A stretch of 59,556 nt of DNA, taken from Lachnospiraceae bacterium (GTDB lineage: Bacteria > Bacillota > Clostridia > Lachnospirales > Lachnospiraceae). The DNA lies in assembly GCA_024691425.1 (NCBI GenBank), contig JAILNQ010000078.1, positions 1 through 59,556 of the forward strand. Direction: 5' to 3'. Under the pieces are notes generated by a model. That model was given only the letters and a program-made list of their open reading frames with translations, was not told the DNA's origin and made no database searches. A program made the position numbers and the translations under genes. Every line of letters begins with the position of its first letter. The first letter of the stretch is position 1. Shown here in pieces: positions 21,142 through 27,986 of the stretch.

Positions 21142-21290
21142 AAAAAATCCCGCTCCGAAGACGGAACGGGTATAAATCATAACAGAATATGAATTACTCG
21201 CATTTCCCTCGGCAGGCGAACTGTTGGTTACTTACGCGAATGACATTCGCACCTGCTGTCTTCGGCAGGCCGCTTTTGCGACCTTGTATA
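21142..21290 (-). promoter_or_regulatory. L10 (rplJL) autoregulatory leader with terminator
   Basis: The minus-strand leader between the promoter and rplJ can fold into several helices, among them GCAGG / CCTGC around the GTGCGAA... segment that is typical of L10-binding leaders, and ends in a strong terminator (CCCGTTCCG / CGGAGCGGG, 21149-21170, followed by six T at 21142-21147) placed just before the rplJ ribosome binding site. This is the usual design for L10/L12 feedback control by attenuation in Firmicutes. Confidence 0.75.
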
Positions 21291-21291
21291 A

Positions 21292-21319
21292 ATTATCATA
21301 GAGTCCTGTCGATTGTCAA
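21292..21319 (-). promoter_or_regulatory. Sigma-A promoter of rplJL-rpoBC
   Basis: TTGACA (21314-21319) and GATAAT (21292-21297) on the minus strand with a 16-base spacer. It gives rplJL its own transcript, separate from the capA-like gene just upstream. Confidence 0.75.
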
Positions 21320-21393
21320 CACATATTTTATGCGTTTTCCGGGTTTTTTAAGCTCGGATCCGGGCATTTTTATAGACAATGAATGTCCATCCC

Positions 21394-22863
21394 TTACTGC
21401 CCGGTATCTACAGCCCAGTCAGGAAGCGGACCATCATCCCCTGTCTGGGCTGGCTCATCTGTGGCCTCCTGGGGCTTTGCGGGCGTTTCAGCCGGCGCCT
21501 CGGCAGGTTGTGCTGCCTCTGCCTGATCATTCTGTGAAGGCTCCGCCGCATTTTCATCGGATGCACTCTTTCTTGAAGGACTCGTATTCTGCCCCTTCTG
21601 GGTGTTATGGTCCTCGTCGGATTTCGTCACGAATCCGTTATCATCTATTTCGACATAGTTGGATATGCCCCTCATGTAGCTGAGGATCCTTCCGTAATCG
21701 TCTCCTCCGCCGATCACAACACCGGACCCCCTCTGGATGCACGGAATGAACTCGGTCTCAGAAAGCTTGCCGTCGGCATCAAGGGTGACTCTTACTATGC
21801 ATGTGTCGAGCGTTTTGGAATTGAACCAGAAATTGCCGAGGCTATAGAAAACAGGAACGTCGTCCACGAAATCTATTCCCTGCAGGCAGTGAGAATGATC
21901 TCCTATTATAAGGTCCGCTCCGGCATCGACATAAGCCCTTGCAAGTTCCCTCTGGCTCTGCTCGACAAGATCCGTGCTCTCGCTTCCCCAGTGAACGTAC
22001 ATTACCGTAAAATCGCTGTTCGCCTTTGCTTCCTTTATCGCCTCAACCGCCTTGGCAGGATTCAACGTGCGGAGAACTCCGGGAGAGTCCGCCGTCGCCT
22101 CTTTAGTGTCGGGATTTCCGAGCCGCTCTATCTGAGTCGCCGCGACAAATGAGACCACCTTCCCGTTCGCATGGAAATACACAGGATGAGATGCTTCCTC
22201 AATATTCTTCCCGGCCCCTACGAACGGAAGCCTTGCATCATTCAGTGTGTCTATCGTATCTATAAGGGCATCCGGGCCATAATCGTAGGCGTGATTGTTC
22301 GCAAGCGCCACTATATCGACCCCGAGGTCAGTCATTATATGGACATCGTCCGGATCCGCTCTGAACGTGAACTTTTTGTTCGGAGTCGGAGATCCTCTGT
22401 CACTGTAAGGAAACTCATTGTTGACCATCATTATGTCCGCAGACTGCATTATTGACAGCACATCTTCATCAAAACTCTTATGTATGTCACTGCCGTTGCT
22501 CCTGTATTTGTTGATGGTCGCATATCCTTCGGCGAAGCCTACATCACCTGCAAAAGCAAGAACGATCTTATCTGCAGATTCAGTCTTTACCGAGTACTCC
22601 TTGCCCTCGGGATCGTATATCTCTTCGTATTCAGGCTCTTCTGCTTCAGGCTCCTCTTCAACGATCACGGGCGAGGCATCATCATATATCTTTATGACAG
22701 GAGGCTCGCTCAGCGTTTCGGCAGATTCAGCGTTATCTGCACCATCCGGCACGTCCACCCCGAGCAGACTTCCGGCTCCTTTGCTGCCGCATCCTGAAAG
22801 GACGAGCACAGCGGCGATCACAGAAAGAGCATATGCGGTTGTAATTTTAGATTTTTCTGCCAT
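21394..22863 (-). CDS. CapA/PgsA-family lipoprotein (metallophosphatase fold)
   Basis: 489 residues. Signal sequence with lipobox LSGC (around residue 25), then an acidic low-complexity linker, then a CapA domain at about residues 100-385 with the metallophosphatase-like motifs AFAGDVGF, MVNNEFPYSD, ANNHAYDYG, GDHSHCLQG and YSLGNFWFN. The last 75 residues are a Pro/Ala/Glu-rich tail. CapA-like proteins take part in poly-gamma-glutamate or other surface polymer handling, but no capBCE partners are present, so the substrate is unknown. It lies between rplA and rplJ, where no gene is usually found. Confidence 0.85.
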   Translation of the reverse strand: MAEKSKITTAYALSVIAAVLVLSGCGSKGAGSLLGVDVPDGADNAESAETLSEPPVIKIYDDASPVIVEEEPEAEEPEYEEIYDPEGKEYSVKTESADKIVLAFAGDVGFAEGYATINKYRSNGSDIHKSFDEDVLSIMQSADIMMVNNEFPYSDRGSPTPNKKFTFRADPDDVHIMTDLGVDIVALANNHAYDYGPDALIDTIDTLNDARLPFVGAGKNIEEASHPVYFHANGKVVSFVAATQIERLGNPDTKEATADSPGVLRTLNPAKAVEAIKEAKANSDFTVMYVHWGSESTDLVEQSQRELARAYVDAGADLIIGDHSHCLQGIDFVDDVPVFYSLGNFWFNSKTLDTCIVRVTLDADGKLSETEFIPCIQRGSGVVIGGGDDYGRILSYMRGISNYVEIDDNGFVTKSDEDHNTQKGQNTSPSRKSASDENAAEPSQNDQAEAAQPAEAPAETPAKPQEATDEPAQTGDDGPLPDWAVDTGQ

Positions 22864-22925
22864 TTTACGAACGCCTTTTGATGGTTACGCCTGTCATGAT
22901 TTTCGCTATGATCGTTTCACAAAAC

Positions 22926-22952
22926 AAAAACCCGGCAGATATCTGCCGGGTT
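22926..22952 (-). terminator. Terminator after rplA
   Basis: A perfect inverted repeat (AACCCGGCAGAT and its complement, 22929-22952), followed on the minus strand by TTTTTG. It separates rplK-rplA from the capA-like gene. Confidence 0.85.
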
Positions 22953-22966
22953 AATGATAACACATA

Positions 22967-23656
22967 TCAGTACTTTGCAGTAGAAACTTTTACACCAGGA
23001 CCCATTGTGGTCGAAAGGCTGATGCTTCTTAAATACTGTCCCTTTACTGCTGAAGGCTTTGCCTTAACGATCGCTTCCATAAGTGCATCGAAGTTCTCGT
23101 TGAGCTTTTCTTCCGAGAAGCTGGCCTTTCCAACAGGGCAGTGAATGATGTTCGTCTTATCAAGCCTGTACTCGATCTTACCTGCCTTGATGTCTGCGAT
23201 GGCCTTTGCTACATCCATCGTAACAGTTCCGGCTTTGGGGTTTGGCATGAGTCCTTTAGGACCGAGGATCTTACCGAGACGTCCTACAACACCCATCATA
23301 TCAGGCGTAGCTACGACTACGTCAAAATCAAGCCATCCTTCGTTCTGGATCTTAGGAATGAGCTCATCTCCGCCTACATGATCAGCGCCGGCAGCCTCTG
23401 CTTCGGCAACCTTATCGCCCTTTGCGAATACAAGAACTCTTACCGTTTTACCTGTTCCGTTAGGGAGAACAACTGCTCCCCTTATCTGCTGTTCCGCATG
23501 ACGTCCGTCACAGCCTGTACGGATATGTACTTCAACTGTCTCGTCGAACTTTGCCGTTGCGGTCTTCTTAACAAGTGCTATCGCTTCAGCGGGCTCGTAG
23601 GAAGCTGCACGATCTACAAGCTTAGCCGCTTCAGAATATTTCTTTCCATGTTTCAT
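22967..23656 (-). CDS. rplA: 50S ribosomal protein L1
   Basis: 229 residues, normal length. Contains [20 protein letters not shown] and the signature [10 protein letters not shown]. It forms the L1 stalk and in many bacteria represses its own rplKA mRNA. It lies 12 bases after rplK. Confidence 0.97.
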   Translation of the reverse strand: MKHGKKYSEAAKLVDRAASYEPAEAIALVKKTATAKFDETVEVHIRTGCDGRHAEQQIRGAVVLPNGTGKTVRVLVFAKGDKVAEAEAAGADHVGGDELIPKIQNEGWLDFDVVVATPDMMGVVGRLGKILGPKGLMPNPKAGTVTMDVAKAIADIKAGKIEYRLDKTNIIHCPVGKASFSEEKLNENFDALMEAIVKAKPSAVKGQYLRSISLSTTMGPGVKVSTAKY

Positions 23657-23668
23657 TTAAGCTTCCTC

Positions 23669-24094
23669 CTACTCTTCAACCGTTACGCCCATGCTTCTGG
23701 CGGTTCCCGCTATCATGCTCATAGCTGCCTCGATAGATGCTGCGTTAAGATCAGGCATCTTCATCTCAGCGATCTCACGGCACTTTTCCTTTGAAAGTGT
23801 CGCTACCTTCGTCTTGTTCGGTACACCTGAACCTGACTTGATATTGCATGCCTTTTTGATGAGCACTGCAGCAGGAGGAGTCTTCGTGATGAACGAAAAG
23901 CTTCTGTCTGCATAAACTGTGATAACGACAGGAATGAGGACATCACCCTTATCTGCCGTTCTCGCGTTGAACTGTTTTGTGAACTCAACTATGTTCACAC
24001 CGTGCTGACCGAGTGCAGGGCCAACCGGGGGTGCCGGTGTTGCTTTTCCGGCAGGAATCTGAAGTTTGATATAACCTTCTACTTTCTTAGCCAT
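23669..24094 (-). CDS. rplK: 50S ribosomal protein L11
   Basis: 141 residues, normal length, with [20 protein letters not shown] and the C-terminal [12 protein letters not shown]. It binds the GTPase-associated centre of 23S rRNA and is needed for RelA-type stringent response. Start ATG 24094 with AGGAGG upstream. It is preceded by a leader that looks like an L1-binding operator. Confidence 0.97.
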   Translation of the reverse strand: MAKKVEGYIKLQIPAGKATPAPPVGPALGQHGVNIVEFTKQFNARTADKGDVLIPVVITVYADRSFSFITKTPPAAVLIKKACNIKSGSGVPNKTKVATLSKEKCREIAEMKMPDLNAASIEAAMSMIAGTARSMGVTVEE

Positions 24095-24113
24095 AATAGC
24101 CTCCTAATAAAAT

Positions 24114-24142
24114 GTGGTAGTGGCGGGACAATCCCTCCCACA
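24114..24142 (-). promoter_or_regulatory. Probable L1-binding operator in the rplKA leader
   Basis: The minus-strand leader reads GTGGGAGGG-ATTGT-CCCGCCAC-TACCAC, a stem with an asymmetric internal loop that resembles the L1-binding site seen before rplK in many bacteria. A second hairpin (GTTCATA / TATGAAC, 24143-24172) lies just after nusG. Assignment is from the form and position of the motif. Confidence 0.6.
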
Positions 24143-24175
24143 GTTCATATATAAAGGGTTTCCCCTATGAACTCA

Positions 24176-24784
24176 TTAATAATTTGCTTTGTTTATCTCA
24201 TCAAAGCTTATCTCAACAGGCGTTTCGCGGCCGAACAGTTCGACCATGATGGTAGCAGTCTGCTTACCCATATCCATACGCTGCACAACTCCGACCGTAT
24301 CTTTCCAGACACCGGCGATGACATTGACCGTATCGCCCTCCGTGAAGTTGATGAATACGTTCTCTGTCTTGATCCCGAGAGGCTTCATCTCTGCCTCGGA
24401 AAGAGGAACCGGCTTGCTTCCGGGACCCACGAATCCTGTAACGCCTCTCGTATTGCGCACGACATACCATGTAACATCGTTCATTATCATATTGATAAGA
24501 ACGTATCCCGGGAACATCTTCTTTGCGCTGGTCTTGCGGACTCCGTTCTTGACTTCTGTAACGTCCTGCATAGGAACTCTTACCTCAAGTATCTCATCCT
24601 CAAGATGCCTGTTCTCGATCGTCTTTTCTATATTTGCTTTTACCTTGTTTTCATATCCGGAATACGTATGGACAACATACCAGTTTGCCTTCGGTCCGCT
24701 TTCGGCTGCAGCATCCTCGGCAAATCCCTCGGCTGTTTCTTCCTTGATCTCTTCCGAAAGCTCCATATCTGTCGTATCTGCCAT
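24176..24784 (-). CDS. nusG: Transcription termination/antitermination factor NusG
   Basis: 202 residues. An acidic N-terminal extension of about 30 residues precedes the NGN domain (NWYVVHTYSGYENKVKANIE), which includes MFPGYVLINM, and a C-terminal KOW domain (FTEGDTVNVIAGVWKDTVGVV). It binds the RNA polymerase clamp. Gene order rpmG-secE-nusG-rplK-rplA is the usual one. Starts at ATG 24784 with AAGGAGGG upstream, 12 bases after secE. Confidence 0.96.
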   Translation of the reverse strand: MADTTDMELSEEIKEETAEGFAEDAAAESGPKANWYVVHTYSGYENKVKANIEKTIENRHLEDEILEVRVPMQDVTEVKNGVRKTSAKKMFPGYVLINMIMNDVTWYVVRNTRGVTGFVGPGSKPVPLSEAEMKPLGIKTENVFINFTEGDTVNVIAGVWKDTVGVVQRMDMGKQTATIMVELFGRETPVEISFDEINKANY

Positions 24785-24796
24785 GCCTAACCCTCC

Positions 24797-25012
24797 TTAC
24801 AGACTTACAAGGAAATTGATTCCCAACTGAAGAAGGAAATCTATACCCGCGATCAGAAGTCCAAGGATAACAGATACTGCAACAACAGCTATCGTCTGTT
24901 TTGTGACGTCATCTCTGGAAGTCCAGCTGATCTTGTTGAATTCGGCCTTAAGACCTTTGAACCAGCCTTTGCCCTTCTTTGCAACATCCGCTCCGCTATT
25001 CGTCTCTGCCAT
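24797..25012 (-). CDS. secE: Preprotein translocase subunit SecE
   Basis: 71 residues, with the conserved amphipathic segment WFKGLKAEFNKISWTSRDDV and one transmembrane helix (TIAVVAVSVILGLLIAGIDFLL). This is the minimal Gram-positive SecE form. The start codon overlaps the stop codon of rpmG (TAATG). Confidence 0.95.
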   Translation of the reverse strand: MAETNSGADVAKKGKGWFKGLKAEFNKISWTSRDDVTKQTIAVVAVSVILGLLIAGIDFLLQLGINFLVSL

Positions 25013-25161
25013 TACTTCGTCTCCTTATGTAATGTATGCTTCTTGCAGAATCTGCAGTACTTCTTTGTTTCCATACGATCGGGATGAGTCTTCTTATCCT
25101 TTTTCGTGTCGTAGTTTCTGTTCTTGCACTCTGTGCAGGCAAGTGTTATTCTGGTACGCAT
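25012..25161 (-). CDS. rpmG: 50S ribosomal protein L33
   Basis: 49 residues starting [17 protein letters not shown] and ending with the second zinc pair as [16 protein letters not shown]. Both CxxC pairs are present, so this is the zinc-binding (C+) paralogue. The start ATG 25161 has GAGAGGTGAAAAC upstream. The stop codon overlaps the secE start. It is the first gene of the rpmG-secE-nusG-rplKA operon. Confidence 0.96.
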   Translation of the reverse strand: MRTRITLACTECKNRNYDTKKDKKTHPDRMETKKYCRFCKKHTLHKETK

Positions 25162-25245
25162 GTTTTCACCTCTCTGATCGGATCGGCCCTATCCGCCGAT
25201 TCCTTTGTAGCACAAAAAAAAGACCTGAAATCGTCTCGCCCGAAC

Positions 25246-25274
25246 AATATACCATAGAGGGCCTTTTTCGTCAA
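25246..25274 (-). promoter_or_regulatory. Sigma-A promoter of rpmG-secE-nusG-rplKA
   Basis: TTGACG (25269-25274) and TATATT (25246-25251) on the minus strand with a 17-base spacer and a TG one base before the -10 box. Confidence 0.8.
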
Positions 25275-25435
25275 TCGGTTTTTGTCTTTTTTCTTATATA
25301 ATATAACTACAGCTTATAGTAAAAAAAATTTTTTGACCGCAGCATATTGATCACTGTGTGATTCTGCTGTGATTATGCCCAATACAAACATGCGAAAATT
25401 GTTAGTTTTTCGGCGGTTTTTGGGGTATTTACCGC
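25275..25435. other. AT-rich intergenic segment between divergent promoters
   Basis: The stretch between the rpmG and FliD-like promoters contains A/T tracts near 25320-25337 and a small hairpin (ATCAC / GTGAT, near 25351-25362). No gene or known RNA is seen. Confidence 0.4.
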
Positions 25436-25464
25436 TTGCATTTACGTAACAATAAGAGTAGTAT
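25436..25464 (+). promoter_or_regulatory. Possible sigma-A promoter of the FliD-like gene
   Basis: TTGCAT (25436-25441) and TAGTAT (25459-25464) with a 17-base spacer. Match to consensus is only moderate. No sigma-28 box was found for this gene. Confidence 0.35.
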
Positions 25465-25498
25465 ATAGACATAAAAGTAGCATTTTATGCCCAGGCGT

Positions 25499-25519
25499 CT
25501 GTCCATCTCCTATGGACAG
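25499..25519 (+). promoter_or_regulatory. Leader hairpin whose CTCCT loop can pair with the ribosome binding site
   Basis: Perfect 8-bp stem CTGTCCAT / ATGGACAG with loop CTCCT. The gene's ribosome binding region, 35-50 bases downstream, is a double AGGAGG...GGAGGGG. The loop is complementary to AGGAG, so a loop-to-ribosome-binding-site contact is possible. Function is inferred. Confidence 0.4.
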
Positions 25520-25576
25520 GACTCGGAACTGATTCTGAGGAAGCTTACCATTCAAGGAGGAAAGGAGGGGCAAACA

Positions 25577-26884
25577 ATGGCAGATAATACAGCTATTTCT
25601 ACTGTATATAATCATTTCCTGACCACATACGCGCCATCGGGTACCAACAGTAAGTATGATACCCATAAGAAGAGCGAGCTTCGTGGTCTTTATAATTCCA
25701 TTGTCAAAATGAATAAAGATGCGCCCCTATTCCTGCTTGACACTTCACCGGCCACTCAGGAGTTCGCAGTTGGGCTTAAAGAAAATGCGCGTGCTCTTAA
25801 GAACGTGATCTCCTCTCTTTCAATGAATGATTCCGACGGAATGCTCGATCAGAAGTCAGTTTCCTCAAGCGACGAGAACATTGTTCAGGCTTCCTTCATC
25901 GGGGGCAGCGATATGGATCCAGATTCGATCCCGAATCTGGAAATATCGGTCGAGCAGCTTGCAAGCGCACAGGAAAACCGCGGCAAGTTCTTAGAGCCTG
26001 ATACGATGGACTTAGCTCTCGGAACATATTCTTTCGATATCCATTCAAGGGATATGGATTACGAGTTCCAGTTCAATATCGGCGAAAACGACACCAACAA
26101 GCTCGTTGAAGAGAAGCTTGCAAGGCTCATCACCCGTTCAAACATCGGAGTCAGCGCATCAGTTCTTACTGATGACAGCGGAAAGGTTGCTCTTTCCATC
26201 GTTTCGGATGACACCGGTGTCAGGGGCAAAGATGATATGAACTTCATCGTTTCCGATAACAATACACACAAGACGGCAGGTACCGTCGAGTATTTCGGTA
26301 TCGGAGACGTAACCGAATATCCAAAGAATTCACTGTTCACCCTGAACGGCGAAGAGAGAAGCACATTCTCCAATCATTTCTCGATCGAGAGGATGTACGA
26401 TATCAATCTTAAAGGTATAAGTGAAGAAGGAACCTCGGTCAGCATAGGGCTCAAGACGGATGTAGAGTCCGTTACCGAGAACATCTCGTCTCTTGTAGAC
26501 GGATACAACTCCTTCATCAATAATATCAACTCCTATTCTGAGTCGCAGCCGTATTCGAGGAAGCTGATCGGCGAGATGAACAAGACTTCTCAGCTTTATT
26601 CGTCAGATCTTGAAGCGATCGGCCTGAACTTCGGCGAAGACGGCACCATTTCCATTGACAAGGCCCTCCTGACGCAGACAGCGCGCGAGGAAGATGCGAT
26701 GGCTCGTTTCGGTTCCATCAGAAAGTTCGCTGAAGGAGTACTCGGCAGAGCCAACAAGGTTGCCCTTGATCCGATGGAATATACGCAGAAGACCGTCGTT
26801 GCTTACAAGAACCCCGGTCATAGCTATGCGGCTCCTTATGTTACCAGTAATTACAGCGGAATGATGTTCTCAAGTTATTGCTGA
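25577..26884 (+). CDS. FliD-like flagellar filament-capping family protein
   Basis: 435 residues from ATG 25577, which follows AGGAGGAAAGGAGGGG; an upstream in-frame ATG at 25487 has no ribosome binding site and lies in the leader hairpin region. The second half resembles the FliD C-terminal domain (SSLVDGYNSFINNINSYSES... DLEAIGLNFGEDGTISIDKA), the part that packs in the cap. The N-terminal region, with SKYDTHKKSELRGLYNSIVK, does not look like a standard FliD N-terminus. The protein ends in MMFSSYC. No fliS, fliC or flgKL gene is next to it, so this is an orphan member. A terminator follows directly. Confidence 0.75.
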   Translation: MADNTAISTVYNHFLTTYAPSGTNSKYDTHKKSELRGLYNSIVKMNKDAPLFLLDTSPATQEFAVGLKENARALKNVISSLSMNDSDGMLDQKSVSSSDENIVQASFIGGSDMDPDSIPNLEISVEQLASAQENRGKFLEPDTMDLALGTYSFDIHSRDMDYEFQFNIGENDTNKLVEEKLARLITRSNIGVSASVLTDDSGKVALSIVSDDTGVRGKDDMNFIVSDNNTHKTAGTVEYFGIGDVTEYPKNSLFTLNGEERSTFSNHFSIERMYDINLKGISEEGTSVSIGLKTDVESVTENISSLVDGYNSFINNINSYSESQPYSRKLIGEMNKTSQLYSSDLEAIGLNFGEDGTISIDKALLTQTAREEDAMARFGSIRKFAEGVLGRANKVALDPMEYTQKTVVAYKNPGHSYAAPYVTSNYSGMMFSSYC

Positions 26885-26908
26885 TCCTGTTTTTTCCTTT
26901 ACCGCATG

Positions 26909-26940
26909 AAAAAAGCTCTGCAGATTCTGCAGAGCTTTTT
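26909..26940. terminator. Bidirectional terminator between FliD-like and the 120-residue gene
   Basis: Stem AAAAAGCTCTGCAG / CTGCAGAGCTTTTT with loop ATT, between two convergent genes. Confidence 0.9.
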
Positions 26941-26954
26941 CATATTATTTCATT

Positions 26955-27317
26955 TCATGCGCTTCTTAACGCCGCTTCCTTAAATACTTTAAGGAACGGT
27001 ATCGCATCGGTGGAAAGGCCGTCCGCTATTGCAGCATAATCTTTCTTTGAAAACCCGTCGCTGAGACGCCCGACTGCTTTCTCTAATTCCTCATTGATTA
27101 TGAGCGGCTCCGGATCGTTTACGATATCCTCAGTGACATTGTAGGTTTCAACCATGAAATTGAACCCGTCGATCACCTGGTGAAGAAAGTCGATAGTATC
27201 ATCCTTCATATCCCCTTTTATCTCAGAAACGACTTCCTCCATAGCGGGGATAAGCCTGTCAAGATAGTCCGCCGCATTCTTTAATGCTTCTAATTTCTGT
27301 TCTCTGATCGATTCCAT
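26955..27317 (-). CDS. Small all-helical protein behind a sigma-28 promoter
   Basis: 120 residues, predicted almost entirely helical (QKLEALKNAADYLDRLIPAM, IDFLHQVIDGFNFMVETYN, ...ALRSA), acidic, with no signal peptide or transmembrane segment. I do not recognise the family. The size, helical character and position beside a FliD-like gene recall FliS-type export chaperones, but I see no FliS sequence signature. The start ATG 27317 has GGGGGT upstream. A near-perfect sigma-28 promoter precedes it, which ties it to the motility regulon. Confidence 0.75.
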   Translation of the reverse strand: MESIREQKLEALKNAADYLDRLIPAMEEVVSEIKGDMKDDTIDFLHQVIDGFNFMVETYNVTEDIVNDPEPLIINEELEKAVGRLSDGFSKKDYAAIADGLSTDAIPFLKVFKEAALRSA

Positions 27318-27364
27318 TTTGTACCCCCATGCTTCCTTGCATTAACAAAGTATACACACTGTTG

Positions 27365-27391
27365 TTATCGGCAAACATCCCTGTTTGCTTA
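27365..27391 (-). promoter_or_regulatory. Sigma-28 (FliA/SigD) promoter
   Basis: Minus strand TAAGCAAA (27384-27391), 11 bases, GCCGATAA (27365-27372). The -10 matches the FliA consensus at all eight positions; the -35 keeps TAA. It lies about 48 bases before the 120-residue gene. A sigma-A-like TATAAT also occurs further upstream. Confidence 0.75.
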
Positions 27392-27429
27392 ATATACAGA
27401 GTTATTATATCACAGTTTGCGCGCGTTTG

Positions 27430-27981
27430 CTATATTTTCTCAAGCCCCCAGTAAATCCATACCCACTGGGTCACTTCGCCATCCGTGTCGGTTATTGAAA
27501 GCACTCCGTCATCGAATTCCCAGCTCTTTGCATCCATCCCTATATCTGATGCCATCCACTTCGGAACAACCTTGCCGTCTGTCTCGTAAATGAAAATATG
27601 CTGAGAAAAGCTTTCTTCATCTTCCTTAACCCATGTAGGCTTATGCTCTCCGAACCTGCCCCTCTTCCAGCATAGGACCAAAAGCTCTTTTTGCTGATCA
27701 TGGTCGATATCCTCGTACAGAAAATCCTGTGCGTAAACTTCTCTCGGAAGCTCCCATATGACCTTTCCATCCTTTGCAACCTTAAGCCGCCGGCCTTTTT
27801 CTGTAATAACGATTCCGGAGTCTTCATCACTTACTGTCTTGTCGTTTGGATGCGAATAATCCGGCAGAATTATATTTGATATGACAAATCCGGCAGCGAT
27901 CCTGTTGAAAAACACAGCAGCGATAATCGCTGCTGTGATCAATGATATTATAATTGCTGCTTTTCTTATCCTTTTCTTCAT
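27430..27981 (-). CDS. Membrane-anchored protein, partner of the DUF3160 lipoprotein
   Basis: 183 residues from ATG 27981 (MKKRIRKAAIIISLIT); a longer frame to 28020 would overlap the upstream gene without need. One N-terminal transmembrane helix is followed by an extracytoplasmic domain with a calcium-loop or VCBS-like phrase (YEDIDHDQQKELLVLCWKRG) and a C-terminal beta region. It begins five bases after the DUF3160 stop codon, so the two are probably co-expressed and act together at the cell surface. Function unknown. Confidence 0.7.
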   Translation of the reverse strand: MKKRIRKAAIIISLITAAIIAAVFFNRIAAGFVISNIILPDYSHPNDKTVSDEDSGIVITEKGRRLKVAKDGKVIWELPREVYAQDFLYEDIDHDQQKELLVLCWKRGRFGEHKPTWVKEDEESFSQHIFIYETDGKVVPKWMASDIGMDAKSWEFDDGVLSITDTDGEVTQWVWIYWGLEKI

Positions 27982-27986
27982 TATTC

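Noticed and set aside
25294-25576. Sigma-28 promoter for the FliD-like gene
   Set aside because: No CCGATA-type -10 box was found on the plus strand in this interval.
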